Positions 55,160-64,000 of a DNA stretch of 64,000 nucleotides are shown piece after piece; position 1 is the stretch's first letter; every line of letters begins with the position of its first letter. The translations under genes were made by a program, and so were the position numbers. The stretch is from Haliotis asinina (taxonomy: Eukaryota > Mollusca > Gastropoda > Lepetellida > Haliotidae). The stretch covers positions 10,523,969 to 10,587,968 of the forward strand of contig NC_090288.1 of assembly GCF_037392515.1 (NCBI RefSeq), given 5' to 3'. The notes below the pieces were generated by a model that was not told the origin of the DNA, did no database searches, and saw nothing but the letters and a program-made list of their open reading frames with translations.

Positions 55160-55252
55160 GGGCCTAGATTTTCGAAGCTCTCTTAGCGCTGAGATGCTAG
55201 TAAGTTAATGTTAAAGAATGGCACTTACGACTATCTTAGCGTTAAATCTGGG
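55160..55252. mobile_element. MITE-like element
   Basis: The ends gggcctagattt and aaatctgggcac are inverted relatives. The interior (agctctcttagcgctgagat and gactatcttagcgtta) is also partly palindromic. Confidence 0.5.
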
Positions 55253-55292
55253 CACAGGCTTCTAGTTGTTCGACTCCAGGTTTTGTGAAAGT

Positions 55293-55378
55293 CGCGGTTG
55301 CTGAGAGCATGTAAGACGGCTGCCTTTATGTGCTGGTGCCTGACTCTGAGGGTGCGGGTTCGAATCCCGAGTGGTGCG
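55293..55378 (+). repeat. tRNA-like SINE head
   Basis: A sound B box gggttcgaatcccg follows a type-II-like stretch (ctggtgcctgactctgaggg), but the 5' half does not pair as a tRNA. Probably a SINE head. Confidence 0.45.
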
Positions 55379-55404
55379 CACTATGTGGATTGAGATTTGT
55401 CGGA

Positions 55405-55618
55405 TTCTACAAATTCCCATGTGCTCGTACGAATTTCCTAACTTGCTAATTGTTTCAACATTACAAAGGCATTTCTTCTGTAATATTAAATATTGCTATG
55501 ACAGTAGCTGTAGTGACATTGTTGGTGAGAGGTTGTGTAAGCATGATGATGGGTACACATTTGACTAAGCCTGTCATTTCACATCACCACATATAAACAA
55601 TACCTATATGGTCGTCAA
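55405..55618 (-). pseudogene. Duplicated fragment of PSMA5 intron 2 and exon 2 edge
   Basis: Aligns with 49893-50523 once the transposon there is left out. Shared phrases are gacattgttggt, gaggttgt, catgatg, gggtaca, atttgacta and aacaatacctatatgg. It includes the donor (gtattg) and about 14 bases of exon 2, then homology stops. It encodes nothing. Confidence 0.75.
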
Positions 55619-55859
55619 CATTATGACAGATTCTGCTATAAACACCAACCAGTCTGTTCAGCATATCATCAAGGATGTAGTTGGCGTTGCCGAAACAGCT
55701 AACATTGACGAAACAAGGTGTCTGTCATCAAATCAAGGTACCAAAATCAGTACTGGTAGCTTTCAAACGGTAGATCTAGGTGTTAGTTTTGAAATTTCAC
55801 GAAATTGCAAGGGCAGGAAGATTTTAGTCTCTCAACTTCAGTGAAAGTATAAAATTAAC

Positions 55860-58215
55860 ACGGCAAGCAGTCTTTTCTGGGAAAAGAAAAATGCTCAATG
55901 TTTAGATATGACAAACCCCAAATCACCTTAAGTTGATTAACTAAATCTCAGCGATGAAAAGTTCGAACGTATAAAACGTAGAGGGTCAAAGTCGATACTT
56001 ATATCATATTCATGTTGGGCATTTGGAATAAACATTCCTGGTCTGCTACAAAAACAAGAACAGGTTTTTCCATCAATATGTGATAGAGACGACAATGGAC
56101 CATGAGAATGGATGGAGCCACACTTTCAGCGTAATAATTTGGCACGGGAATATTGAAGATGTGCTTACAAATCCTATGTATAACCGCCGATAGGAATAAA
56201 AGATCATAACACTATTGACCTTGTGCCAACCTACAAACAGAAGCTGAAGTCAGAAAAATCTGTTATAAAGAGAGTTAAATTATGCACCACTTAGGCACTG
56301 GATGTGAGGGCGTTTTGAGTATATGGGTGAGAGGTTGTTTTGAGCGTACTAATTGGAACATTTTAGAAAAAACATGTAATTCTCCGGACGATTTACCCAA
56401 CTTAGTCACAGACTACATACGTTTTGTGTTGATTATTCCCCTTAGGACAATCAAAGTTTACCGTACTAATATACCGTAGGTTTAAATCCCTACTGAACGA
56501 AATGAAACCAGCATTTTGTTCAGGCAATGGTCACAAAGTTAAAGGAATACAAAGATGTATTTATTTATACAAAGATGTAAGCGTGAAGATAAATGTAAAA
56601 TTGAAAAAAAGAGTTTACCACGAACGATTAGAAACATGTTTGGCAAGGACGTGAGTCTGTAATTGTTTAACAAAATCAGCAGTGTACTGATGTTCAAGAT
56701 AATTTTGTTATAACAAATGAACTGAATTCGTTTTATGCCAGATTTGACTATCATGCTTTTACCAACGATACTGATATCATGTATTCATCTTTACCCTCAT
56801 CTGATCACTTAGTAATATCAAGAAGTGATGTTTAGTTGTCATTTAAACATCTCAACGTAGGCTGATAACTCATCCTGATAACTTACCTGCTGTTGTTTTG
56901 AAAGAATATTTACAGCAACTATGTGTCAGATTTCAGAAGATGATTCATTGTAATCCCCACCCTCTGGAAAGCTTCCAGTATCATTACTATTCCGAAAAGC
57001 AATCATCTCGCCTTAAATAATGTCCATTGCCCGGTTGCGTTGACGTCGATAGCGATGAAGTGTTTAGAACGGATGATGAGTAAACTGTCACTTGATAATG
57101 TAAGTCATTTGCTAGATCCTTTACAGTTAGCATATAGACAAGGGCGTTGGACGGAGGACTCTACATTAATCCTCCTGCACAACATCTACTCTCAACTGGA
57201 GACTTGTAACAACCACACGTTTTGCTGAGTAAACTGTTTAATCTAGGCGTTATTAGCAACATTATCAAATGGGTTAAAGAGTTCATGGTACATAGACCTC
57301 AATATGTCAGTGTCAGTAGCTATTAATCTCCTTTTCTCTCAACCTCAGTTGGACCTCCACAGGGCTGTGTTCTTTCACCTTTACTCTTCATTCGTATACT
57401 AATGACTGTTACTTGTCATTATATCACTGAGTGACGTGTTTTGTTTTCTGTGAAATTCGCAGATGTTGCCTGGCCTCTGGCTCTGAACATATTTCTCGTC
57501 AAGGCATTGGAAAATTTCTGTCTTCATGTAGGGACAAGTTTCCTTTTCCGACTAAAGGAATGGTGGTTGATTTCTGAGAAAAAAGGAACATCCTCTTATG
57601 ATCAATAATACAGAAATTGACAGGGTGGACAATTACGAACTTCTCGGTGATATTTTAGCTTCAAAACTTGGTTTTCAAAACACATCAATCATATTTATAC
57701 AAAAAGACAAACAGCAACGTTATTTAATTCGCCGCTTTTAAAAAAAAATTCTGTTGACGACACAGTAATGACCGTTTTTAACCTTTATACAAAGTGTGGT
57801 GGCCTACAATTTTTTATGCTGGTATGGGGACTTGCACAGGTCTGCTCGCATCAAAAACAAACTTTTCAAAATTGTTAATACTGCCAGCAAAATTACCGCA
57901 GTGTCAATCTAAGCGCCAGATTTTCAAAAAGGCAACTAAAATTAGATAGATTTTATGTCACCATTTTGAATTACTTCCATCTGGACGCTGCTTTCGATTA
58001 CCTTCACTTAAAACGAACAGAACTCGACAGTCCTTCATAAAATCTAGTATTCTTATTACATGTTTTGATTCGACAGATTTTTGTAATAGTCATCGTGCAT
58101 TCGACAACAACTCTTGTAGCCTTTATACCTGTGTATTAGTTGTCAGTAAGCGTGCAAGTAATTCTTGTGTGTATTTTTGTGAATTTTGTATGCATTCATT
58201 TTGAGGCCGTTTGTG
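55860..58215 (+). mobile_element. Second LINE fragment (Jockey/CR1-like reverse transcriptase)
   Basis: Recognisable pieces are KADN-type linker text near 56860 (LITHPDNLPAVVLKEYLQQL), VALTSIAMKCLERMMSKLSL, DPLQLAYRQGRWTEDSTLIL, then GPPQGCVLSPLLF at about 57345 and a thumb or C-terminal part near 57700-58000. The 5' limit is uncertain. Many stops and frame breaks; inactive. The 3' end is near 58215, at an AT-rich tail. Confidence 0.75.
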
Positions 58216-58643
58216 ATATAAAAAATTGCTTAGGGATAGTAAAGTTTTGTCTTATCTCATCTTACACCAATTGAAATCTTACATAACGCGTCTTTATCTT
58301 ACTGACTTATTAAACGTTTGATGGTTTTAGGAAGGGATACCAAACTGATCAGACTGTTTGCGAACTAAATGAAACTTAGTACATATTACCTTCATATGAG
58401 TAGAGACTACTTTACTTTTACAAGTTTGAAAACAACTTTCGACTCCGCATTACTTGTTCAAGTTGTGGACTAATAGTTTGAAAGGTAGAGGTTTTTGTTT
58501 TATTAACATACAAAGGTAGTTTCCAGTGTTTCTTCCTGAAGTCCCATTTGAATGTTTTATTGATTGTTCGGCGTGAGACAGGGATATCACATATCCACAC
58601 TTCTATTTTCATTGAGTTTCTAAGTGATACAAGTCAAAGGTGT
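58216..58643. other. Anonymous AT-rich sequence
   Basis: Nothing recognised. Confidence 0.4.
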
Positions 58644-58803
58644 ATTGAGTGACTACGTTTAGTTTTACACCTCTTGTAGCAATACTCCATTTCGACGGGG
58701 CACACCAGGAATGATCTTCATAGTTTTACCCATGTGGGGAATCGAACCCCGGTCTTCAACGTGACGAAAAAAACACTTTAACCAGTAAACTACCTCATCG
58801 CCC
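58644..58803 (-). repeat. SINE family A, full length
   Basis: gcaatactccatttcgacgg, ccatgtggggaatcgaaccc and a reversed head aaccagtaaactacctcatc. Confidence 0.85.
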
Positions 58804-58974
58804 ACTCAGTGCTTGCAGCCGATACAGTGATAATCGAAGGTATTGTAATTGGATTCTCTGAAGACTGGACAGATAGTCAGTTTGTTGTAAAATATGTTAG
58901 ATAACAGTTAGTGTTGACAAAACTATTGTATATTGTACTTAGGCAAGCTACGAAACTGAAGAAAAATGAGCTTC

Positions 58975-59096
58975 ACAGTGGAAGCGGTCTCTCCATGGGA
59001 ACAGGACGACGCGGTTATATGAGAAGGTTTGGTGTACCGACTGTTCTTTTCACGGTATGGCTGACGTGACGTTAAATATTCACTCACTCACTCCTC
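58975..59096 (+). repeat. Decayed SINE tail
   Basis: Only gacgtgacgttaaatattca and ctcactcactcc resemble the family end. Confidence 0.35.
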
Positions 59097-59179
59097 CCAA
59101 CCCACCAACACACACTGCCCAATACACAGTCAACACGGCACCTATTCACAAATGCACAGAAAGATGAACAGGAAAGTAA

Positions 59180-59425
59180 GTTCAATGTTTTTTTTATTGA
59201 AAAGAAGCATCCAGTTGGCATGGTCCGTTTTATATTAACCCATGATAAAGACTTCTCTCTTCTTCCAGATGTGAATTGTTGAAATTACTCTAAGTGTATT
59301 AGATTTTGAATAATATGATCTGCTTGCTTCTGCAGATATTGACATATGGCGTGTACGTTCACGTATGTGTTGCTGTACATCCATAACCAAAAACAGGAGG
59401 AGCTGCTACACCATATTGGCGTCAC
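59180..59425 (-). other. 3' UTR exon of the crystallin gene
   Basis: Acceptor gcactttcag, then untranslated sequence to a poly(A) signal (AATAAA on the minus strand, 59193-59198). Confidence 0.65.
59193..59198 (-). promoter_or_regulatory. Crystallin polyadenylation signal
   Basis: AATAAA followed by A-rich sequence on the minus strand. Confidence 0.6.
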
Positions 59426-59698
59426 CTGAAAGTGCAAATATTACAATGACTTCAAACAAAGAAAAGATAAACAACATTTTGTTTCATGAAGTTATCTGCT
59501 AACAAACGCAACTAAACAAGCCAAATACACTTCCATTTGAACTATCCTGGACAAAAATAGTTAGGAATATATGTACATTTTCAAATTATGTATAACGATT
59601 TATTTAGTCACGGACACACTGGTATAATATCAATCCTAAAAATACCGATATCCATAACTTATTTTGTCCAGTATATGTGTGTTAAACCTCCAAACTAG

Positions 59699-59759
59699 AT
59701 TCGCCTTTTGTGACATGCATGGGTTGCTGAAGACCTATTCTAGCTCGGATTTTCACGGT
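59699..59759 (-). repeat. SINE family B, 5' fragment
   Basis: tcgccttttgtgacatgcat, gggttgctgaagacctattc, reversed head ggattttcacgg. Confidence 0.7.
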
Positions 59760-60063
59760 TCTCGCCCATGATTGACATTCTATGGGTGCACTCTAATCCT
59801 ATGGAAAATCTAACATGCTACAGTCAAATGGCATACTGAAATGTATAGTTTCTTTAGGTCCTCGGTATATATCATCCTTGGTCCATAAAAGTGAAAGACG
59901 TCGTCGGCAAGCGTCAGACATTTCTATATCAGTTATTAACAAACATTCAGCTTAGATTCTGTGTATGACTCTCGCCTCCACAAAAAAGTGTGTTACCATA
60001 AATATATTCAGCTCAGCAGGAATACCTTCAACTGTTTTAGATCAAATACCAAGAGTACATACC

Positions 60064-60181
60064 TCAAATTCTGCTGATGGATGATGCTGTATTACTCAAG
60101 ACAGGGAGGCTACTGTAGCTCTCTCCTTCATTCAGGATCATGCGCTTCCCGGAATATTTGATCTCACTGTACAGTGCCCAA
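60064..60181 (-). CDS. Crystallin coding exon 4
   Basis: Acceptor tttcgttatag. One base completes Asp, then WALYSEIKYSGKRMIL to SISRI and TGA, donor gtatgt. Second Greek-key motif. Confidence 0.88.
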
Positions 60182-63104
60182 CTATAACGAAATACAAAAT
60201 GTTTGAAAATCTCCGATAATTGTAAAGTTGTGGGTTTTTTTAAAAAAACAAAAACAAAACAGAAACACACGAAATAAGGCAATGCTTATCTGGATCATTT
60301 CTCTCAATTGTAAATGCCTGAAAATTATGAAGTTGAAATTTAAAACTGAAAATTTTTTTAAAATTCTTAAGGCGTACTTGGTGCATATCCCAACTCATTA
60401 AACAGCTGAGCACTTACAATTTGCAAACAAAAGGTGTCTGGACCTTTCCAACAACAAAACGTCACAATTATGTTTCATCTGAGTACATATGTACTTACTC
60501 TCCCTCGTGGACAATGGCGGATGACACAGAGTTGTCGAAGTCTCCCAAATCGGGCATGTCACCAGTGATTGTCAAAGCACGACCACTGAAGTATTCCCTC
60601 TCGTACAGGGTCACCCTGGCGGGCCAGTTTGCCTGCAACAATATGGGATAACACCAAGTGTGTGACGTTTCCAGGTATACGATAATACACTTCACGTGAA
60701 CTATGTACCTGTCGTGAAATCAAATTAATTAAAAAGTAGTTGTAGTCCCCTTTTACGTAAGTGAGGTAACGATATGAAATTTACCTCTTGAGAATTCAAC
60801 CTGGAATGAGACCATGAACTATGTATCGACCATGAAATCAAGTAAATGAAAAGCAGCTTTATTTTTCTCCAAAACTACCTTTCAGTATATCCAAACTTAG
60901 TCTAACGGTTAAAGGCTCCAAACATTTTATCTTTCCTTACTAGAAACCAGTTGCAACAAATCATAAAAACTGGGGAAAAGTGTTTGAAACACAGTATGAT
61001 AACACAATGTTGCGAAACACATACATTATACCAAATCGATACGCAACATGTAATGTAACTTGAAATGGTTACAGATGAAAACATGAAGTGATATTATACC
61101 AACAAACATTTTCTTAAATAGAATCAGTCTAAAAGACACACGTATATGTACATTTTGTTGAAATATTTGTCCATCTGTTGTTGTAATTGTTGTCATGTTA
61201 AAAAAGATTTAAGAGAGTTTGACCAGATGGCACCAAATGGCTAATGACTGTATTTGAAGACAACATTAAGTTTACACAAGAAAACATCTTACTTGAAAAA
61301 CATTCTTTAAATGCAGTGTGTCTTGTTTTGAAACAGGAATAATACACAAACAAAATAAAACAACAAGTTCCAAATTGCAAGCACGCAGTAAGGGAGATAT
61401 GATATTAGAAAATATAATGCTTAGTCTACATGCAACAACAGCGAGTTCATTACCTTCTGGTCATCTTTCCACAATCTATTTACAGAAAATATTACATCAG
61501 AAAGCATTTTGTATGAATATTAATTTATCATTACTATTATTTGAAATACAGAGATAAAGTATTCCAAACACGTTCGAATATGCTTATTCTTTCTATGAAT
61601 GGGATTTATGAAAGTGTATATGTATACTCTTGTGAATATTCTACATGTATTATGTAAACTGTGGAAATGAAGATGATAGAAAAGCAGTATATTCCCTATT
61701 CAGAAATGTAAACATGGAATGCCAGAAATAAGGTTCACATCTTGAGAATATAAGTCTGGAACGCTTTCACCATTTAGCTATCCTGCATAAAGACATTAGG
61801 ACGAAAGGAACAACAACTATCTGTTGAGATCACACAGTCGTGTCAGCCATGCAGTGTAACAATTTTATTCTGTAGTTTCATCTGGGGTTTTTAAGTGCGT
61901 GTCAAGAGGTGATGTTTCAAACAAAACAAAACAAAATACCCAGAGCCTTACCGATGTCAAGTAATACAATCTGTTTGATGATAGATGGAAAGTATATCCC
62001 CTACACCAAATTATTACCAAAATGTCATAACTGTTACAATAAAACTCTAAATATGGTTAGGTTCCTGTTGTAAAATAAATGTTTTGTTCTGTTCAATCAC
62101 ACATCAACATACCATATTTCGTGTTGCTCTTTCGGTTTTTAAACCTGTAAAAAAATAATTTAATTTTATAAACCACATTAACACATTTATGAGAATTGAC
62201 ACTGCAAATGACGCTGAAATACAATAATTATTTTATATTTGTGCTCTTGGAAAACATTAAGCCAGAAGGTCATGCACTAGTTTCATGTTGAATTTTACAC
62301 GCATGACGTGATATGAAAGATGGGCACAAAATAGATTTCAGTTATTGTAGTTTTATGCACTAAAAGACTGTGCTTGTCATACAAGATGTTTGGTTTTAGC
62401 TCTGTTCTTCTGGTTTAGGAAATAAGTCGCGTTTTTGGTTTAATTTACCCCGATAAAGATCTACAACACAGACCGTGAAGCCGTGTAGAATTCCGGACAC
62501 GTGGAATTCCATATTGTAATATGATTTGGAATACGGACATTTATACATGTGCATCTGCCATAGAACAGGTTGAAGTAATCTTATCTTTAGCCTGCAATGG
62601 TCAAAGCTCTACACCACTGTGAGTTACACTGGACAATATCTCTTGTTTCATAATCTCGCATTGCTAGCTTGTTGACAAAGGTCAAGATCTCATGAATGCC
62701 GCTTACAACCTTTCCAATAAACCAAACGAGATGGATATGTACCCTCGGTTAATCATTAACTGTATTTAAAACAAGTTCATAACGCTGTGGTGATAACGCA
62801 ATATTTTGACAAAGAGTTGCCAAATGCTTAAGAATGAACGGACTGACCCTTATGCCACAAGCGTACATAACCACCACGTTTCGCTCGGCCCAGTGACCAC
62901 AGGTTGTATGATGACAAATAATCAGCTCGAAGTTGGGATTCGAACCCCTGATCGTGGTTTTTAGGCGAGCCTATGGAATACACAAGACAAACTGCATCTG
63001 GTTCAGCAGTGCCTCCAAGACTATCGGACCAAGTCCGCATATCAGAGGGAATATAGAAAATATTTACCTGGTCTTGGTGATGACAGTCTGCTAGTTGCAG
63101 GCAT
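60064..63104 (-). CDS. Single-domain beta/gamma-crystallin (whole gene)
   Basis: A small beta/gamma-crystallin-fold protein, probably calcium-binding. Exons 63068-63104, 62113-62144, 60499-60632 and 60064-60181 splice in frame to 106 residues, or 84 from the second in-frame ATG at the end of exon 2. Residues 24-68 form the first Greek key (Y33 with G40; calcium-site motif DNSVSS at 56-61). Residues 69-106 form the second (W69, Y72 with G79; SNTASS at 97-102, a weaker site). Only one domain is present, as in the Ciona protein and unlike two-domain lens crystallins. There is no signal peptide. The stop lies one base before a donor and the 3' UTR is a separate exon. A TATA box lies 29-34 bases before the first ATG. 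The family call is secure; the cellular role is unknown. Confidence 0.88.
60499..60632 (-). CDS. Crystallin coding exon 3
   Basis: Acceptor atattgttgcag, 44 codons ANWPARVTLYEREYFSGRAL to VHEG plus two bases, donor gtaagt. First Greek-key motif with DNSVSS. Confidence 0.9.
60634..62112. other. Crystallin intron 2
   Basis: AT-rich. At 61720-61790 there is a faint reversed SINE relic (ccagaaataaggttcacat). No exon seen. Confidence 0.5.
62113..62144 (-). CDS. Crystallin micro-exon 2 (32 nt)
   Basis: A polypyrimidine acceptor (attattttttttacag-type, written ttttttacag) precedes 32 bases that end ATG before donor gtatgt. It completes Gly and encodes LKTERATRNM. The terminal ATG joins GCA of exon 3 and can itself act as a start. 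Confidence 0.75.
62926..62975 (-). repeat. tRNA-like fragment with B box
   Basis: The minus strand has GGGGTTCGAATCCC inside an otherwise unpaired context. A likely SINE relic in crystallin intron 1. Confidence 0.4.
63068..63104 (-). CDS. Crystallin exon 1
   Basis: ATG then PATSRLSSPRP plus one base, donor gtaaat. Given the TATA position the 5' leader before this ATG would be only a few bases, so initiation may also occur at the second ATG in exon 2. Confidence 0.65.
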
Positions 63105-63132
63105 GGAGTAGCGATCTTGCGTGCTTGTAGTC

Positions 63133-63138
63133 TTTATA
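63133..63138 (-). promoter_or_regulatory. TATA box of the crystallin gene
   Basis: TATAAA on the minus strand in the context GCTATAAAGAC, 34 bases before the first ATG and at the right distance for a start site just before it. Confidence 0.65.
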
Positions 63139-63576
63139 GCAGCAAATATCCGTAAACCATGCACCCTTGTCCTTGAAAACTTCGTCTTTGATTCGACAGC
63201 ACAGTTATCCAATCACAAATATCTGGGTAAAAATTATAAGAATTCGCCGCGTCGATTACGGACATCAGTGAGAGGTGGCCGACATGTGGAGGTTGGTCCT
63301 GACGATATCTCTCCGGGGTTAGGGAGAGACAGGAACTTTATCAGACGTAGCAGAAGGTCTGAATTATATTCACTAAATAGAGAAATAACTTGTCGGCTTG
63401 GTGTCTCTATAACATGCAGACAGATGCCCTGATCCTGTTTCTCATGTATGTTACACAGGAGGGATGTCGAAAACGACCCCATTGTCCTCTGATGGCAGGT
63501 TGTCACTGGCCGTTATCGGTTGACACTCACCTGAGGAACTGAGCCTTGAAACGAAATTTCATCCATACTGTAGGGC
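63139..63576. other. Upstream flank of the crystallin gene
   Basis: Open frames on both strands at 63121-63506 without a recognised domain. On the minus strand, GTTCCTCAG|gtgagt at about 63533 is a good donor after a short ATG-started frame (MDEISFQGSVPQ), which may be chance. Confidence 0.35.
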
Positions 63577-63726
63577 CTGTGGGGTAGCCTAGTGGTTAAA
63601 GCGTTTGCTCGTCACGTAGAGGACCCATGTTCGATTTCCCACCGTGTGAAGCACATGCTGGGTATCCCCCGCCGTGATGTTGCTGGTATGTTGCAAAAAG
63701 CGACGTAAAACTACACTCACTCACAC
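63577..63726 (+). repeat. SINE family A, full length
   Basis: ggggtagcctagtggttaaa, gttcgatttccc, cccccgccgtgatgttgctg and the tail cactcactcacac. The best-preserved + copy. Confidence 0.92.
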
Positions 63727-64000
63727 TCCATGTCGTATTTTCAGGGAACAAACTACAAACGTATTCTGCTTTGCCCTGTGTTCACTAAGTATTACCTACA
63801 TAAACATGTAAAAAGCGAACTGCTTTGTATACAGTAGTATATATGAAGTCTAAACAAAAGAGATTGTCAATATATGTTTGGCTGTGACTGAACCGACAAA
63901 TATAACAGGTTTCAACTGCTATTTTCAGGCAAGTGATGTCTTATTTTTCAGTCAAATCCAGATTACAAGAATATACATTCACTTCCTATCTGTTAAACTG
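63727..64000. other. Anonymous sequence
   Basis: Nothing recognised. Confidence 0.4.

Noticed and set aside
63577-63660. tRNA genes at SINE heads (also at 6988, 25254, 29527, 55293, 62926)
   Set aside because: The A and B boxes are present, but the arms do not pair as a tRNA and each full copy is followed by the same SINE body.

Overview
This is animal nuclear DNA: compact exons with GT-AG introns, several families of tRNA-derived SINEs, fragments of non-LTR and LTR retrotransposons, minisatellites, and AT-rich spacers. I think a marine gastropod is likely, probably an abalone (Haliotis). The reason is the dominant repeats: a SINE whose tail reads like AGCGGCGTAAAAC followed by CACTCACTCAC, and a longer SINE family with a CCCGTGAAGGTCC head. 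I know both from abalone-type sequence. The species is a recollection, not proven here.

Three host genes are well supported. (1) A neuroglobin/cytoglobin-like globin on + (coding exons 37913-38299 and 40484-40639, 180 residues). It keeps the classical G7.0 intron and lacks the B12.2 intron. (2) PSMA5, proteasome subunit alpha type 5, on - (start codon at 51000, stop at 44717). Its eight coding exons splice in frame to 241 residues, the same length as the human protein. (3) A small single-domain beta/gamma-crystallin gene on - (63104 down to 60064). It has a TATA box, a 32-nt micro-exon, two in-frame start codons and a separate 3' UTR exon. These are unrelated single genes; nothing suggests they act together.

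Layout. 0-6 kb: an old SINE, a 61-bp minisatellite of 24 copies, triplet and dinucleotide repeats, and two exon-like blocks of an unrecognised gene. 7.9-13.2 kb: an old, broken Ty3/Gypsy-type element between short LTRs, with integrase remains and an unexplained region. 13-24 kb: mostly anonymous AT-rich DNA with scattered SINEs and small inverted-repeat elements. 24-34 kb: a run of SINEs all in + orientation, a Gypsy RNase H fossil at 26 kb and a 26-bp minisatellite at 30 kb. 36-41 kb: a degenerate minisatellite, then the globin gene, whose intron holds a Tc1-like transposase remnant split by a SINE. 42-51 kb: PSMA5 and its 3' flank, full of SINEs all in - orientation, with an intron-6 minisatellite that seems to have grown out of the exon-6 splice donor. 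53-58 kb: two decayed LINEs and a duplicated piece of PSMA5 intron 2. 59-63 kb: the crystallin gene.

The best leads are the splice-donor-derived minisatellite in PSMA5, the minimal crystallin gene with two starts, the small transposon in PSMA5 intron 2 whose empty site survives 5 kb away, and the switch in SINE orientation near 34-36 kb.
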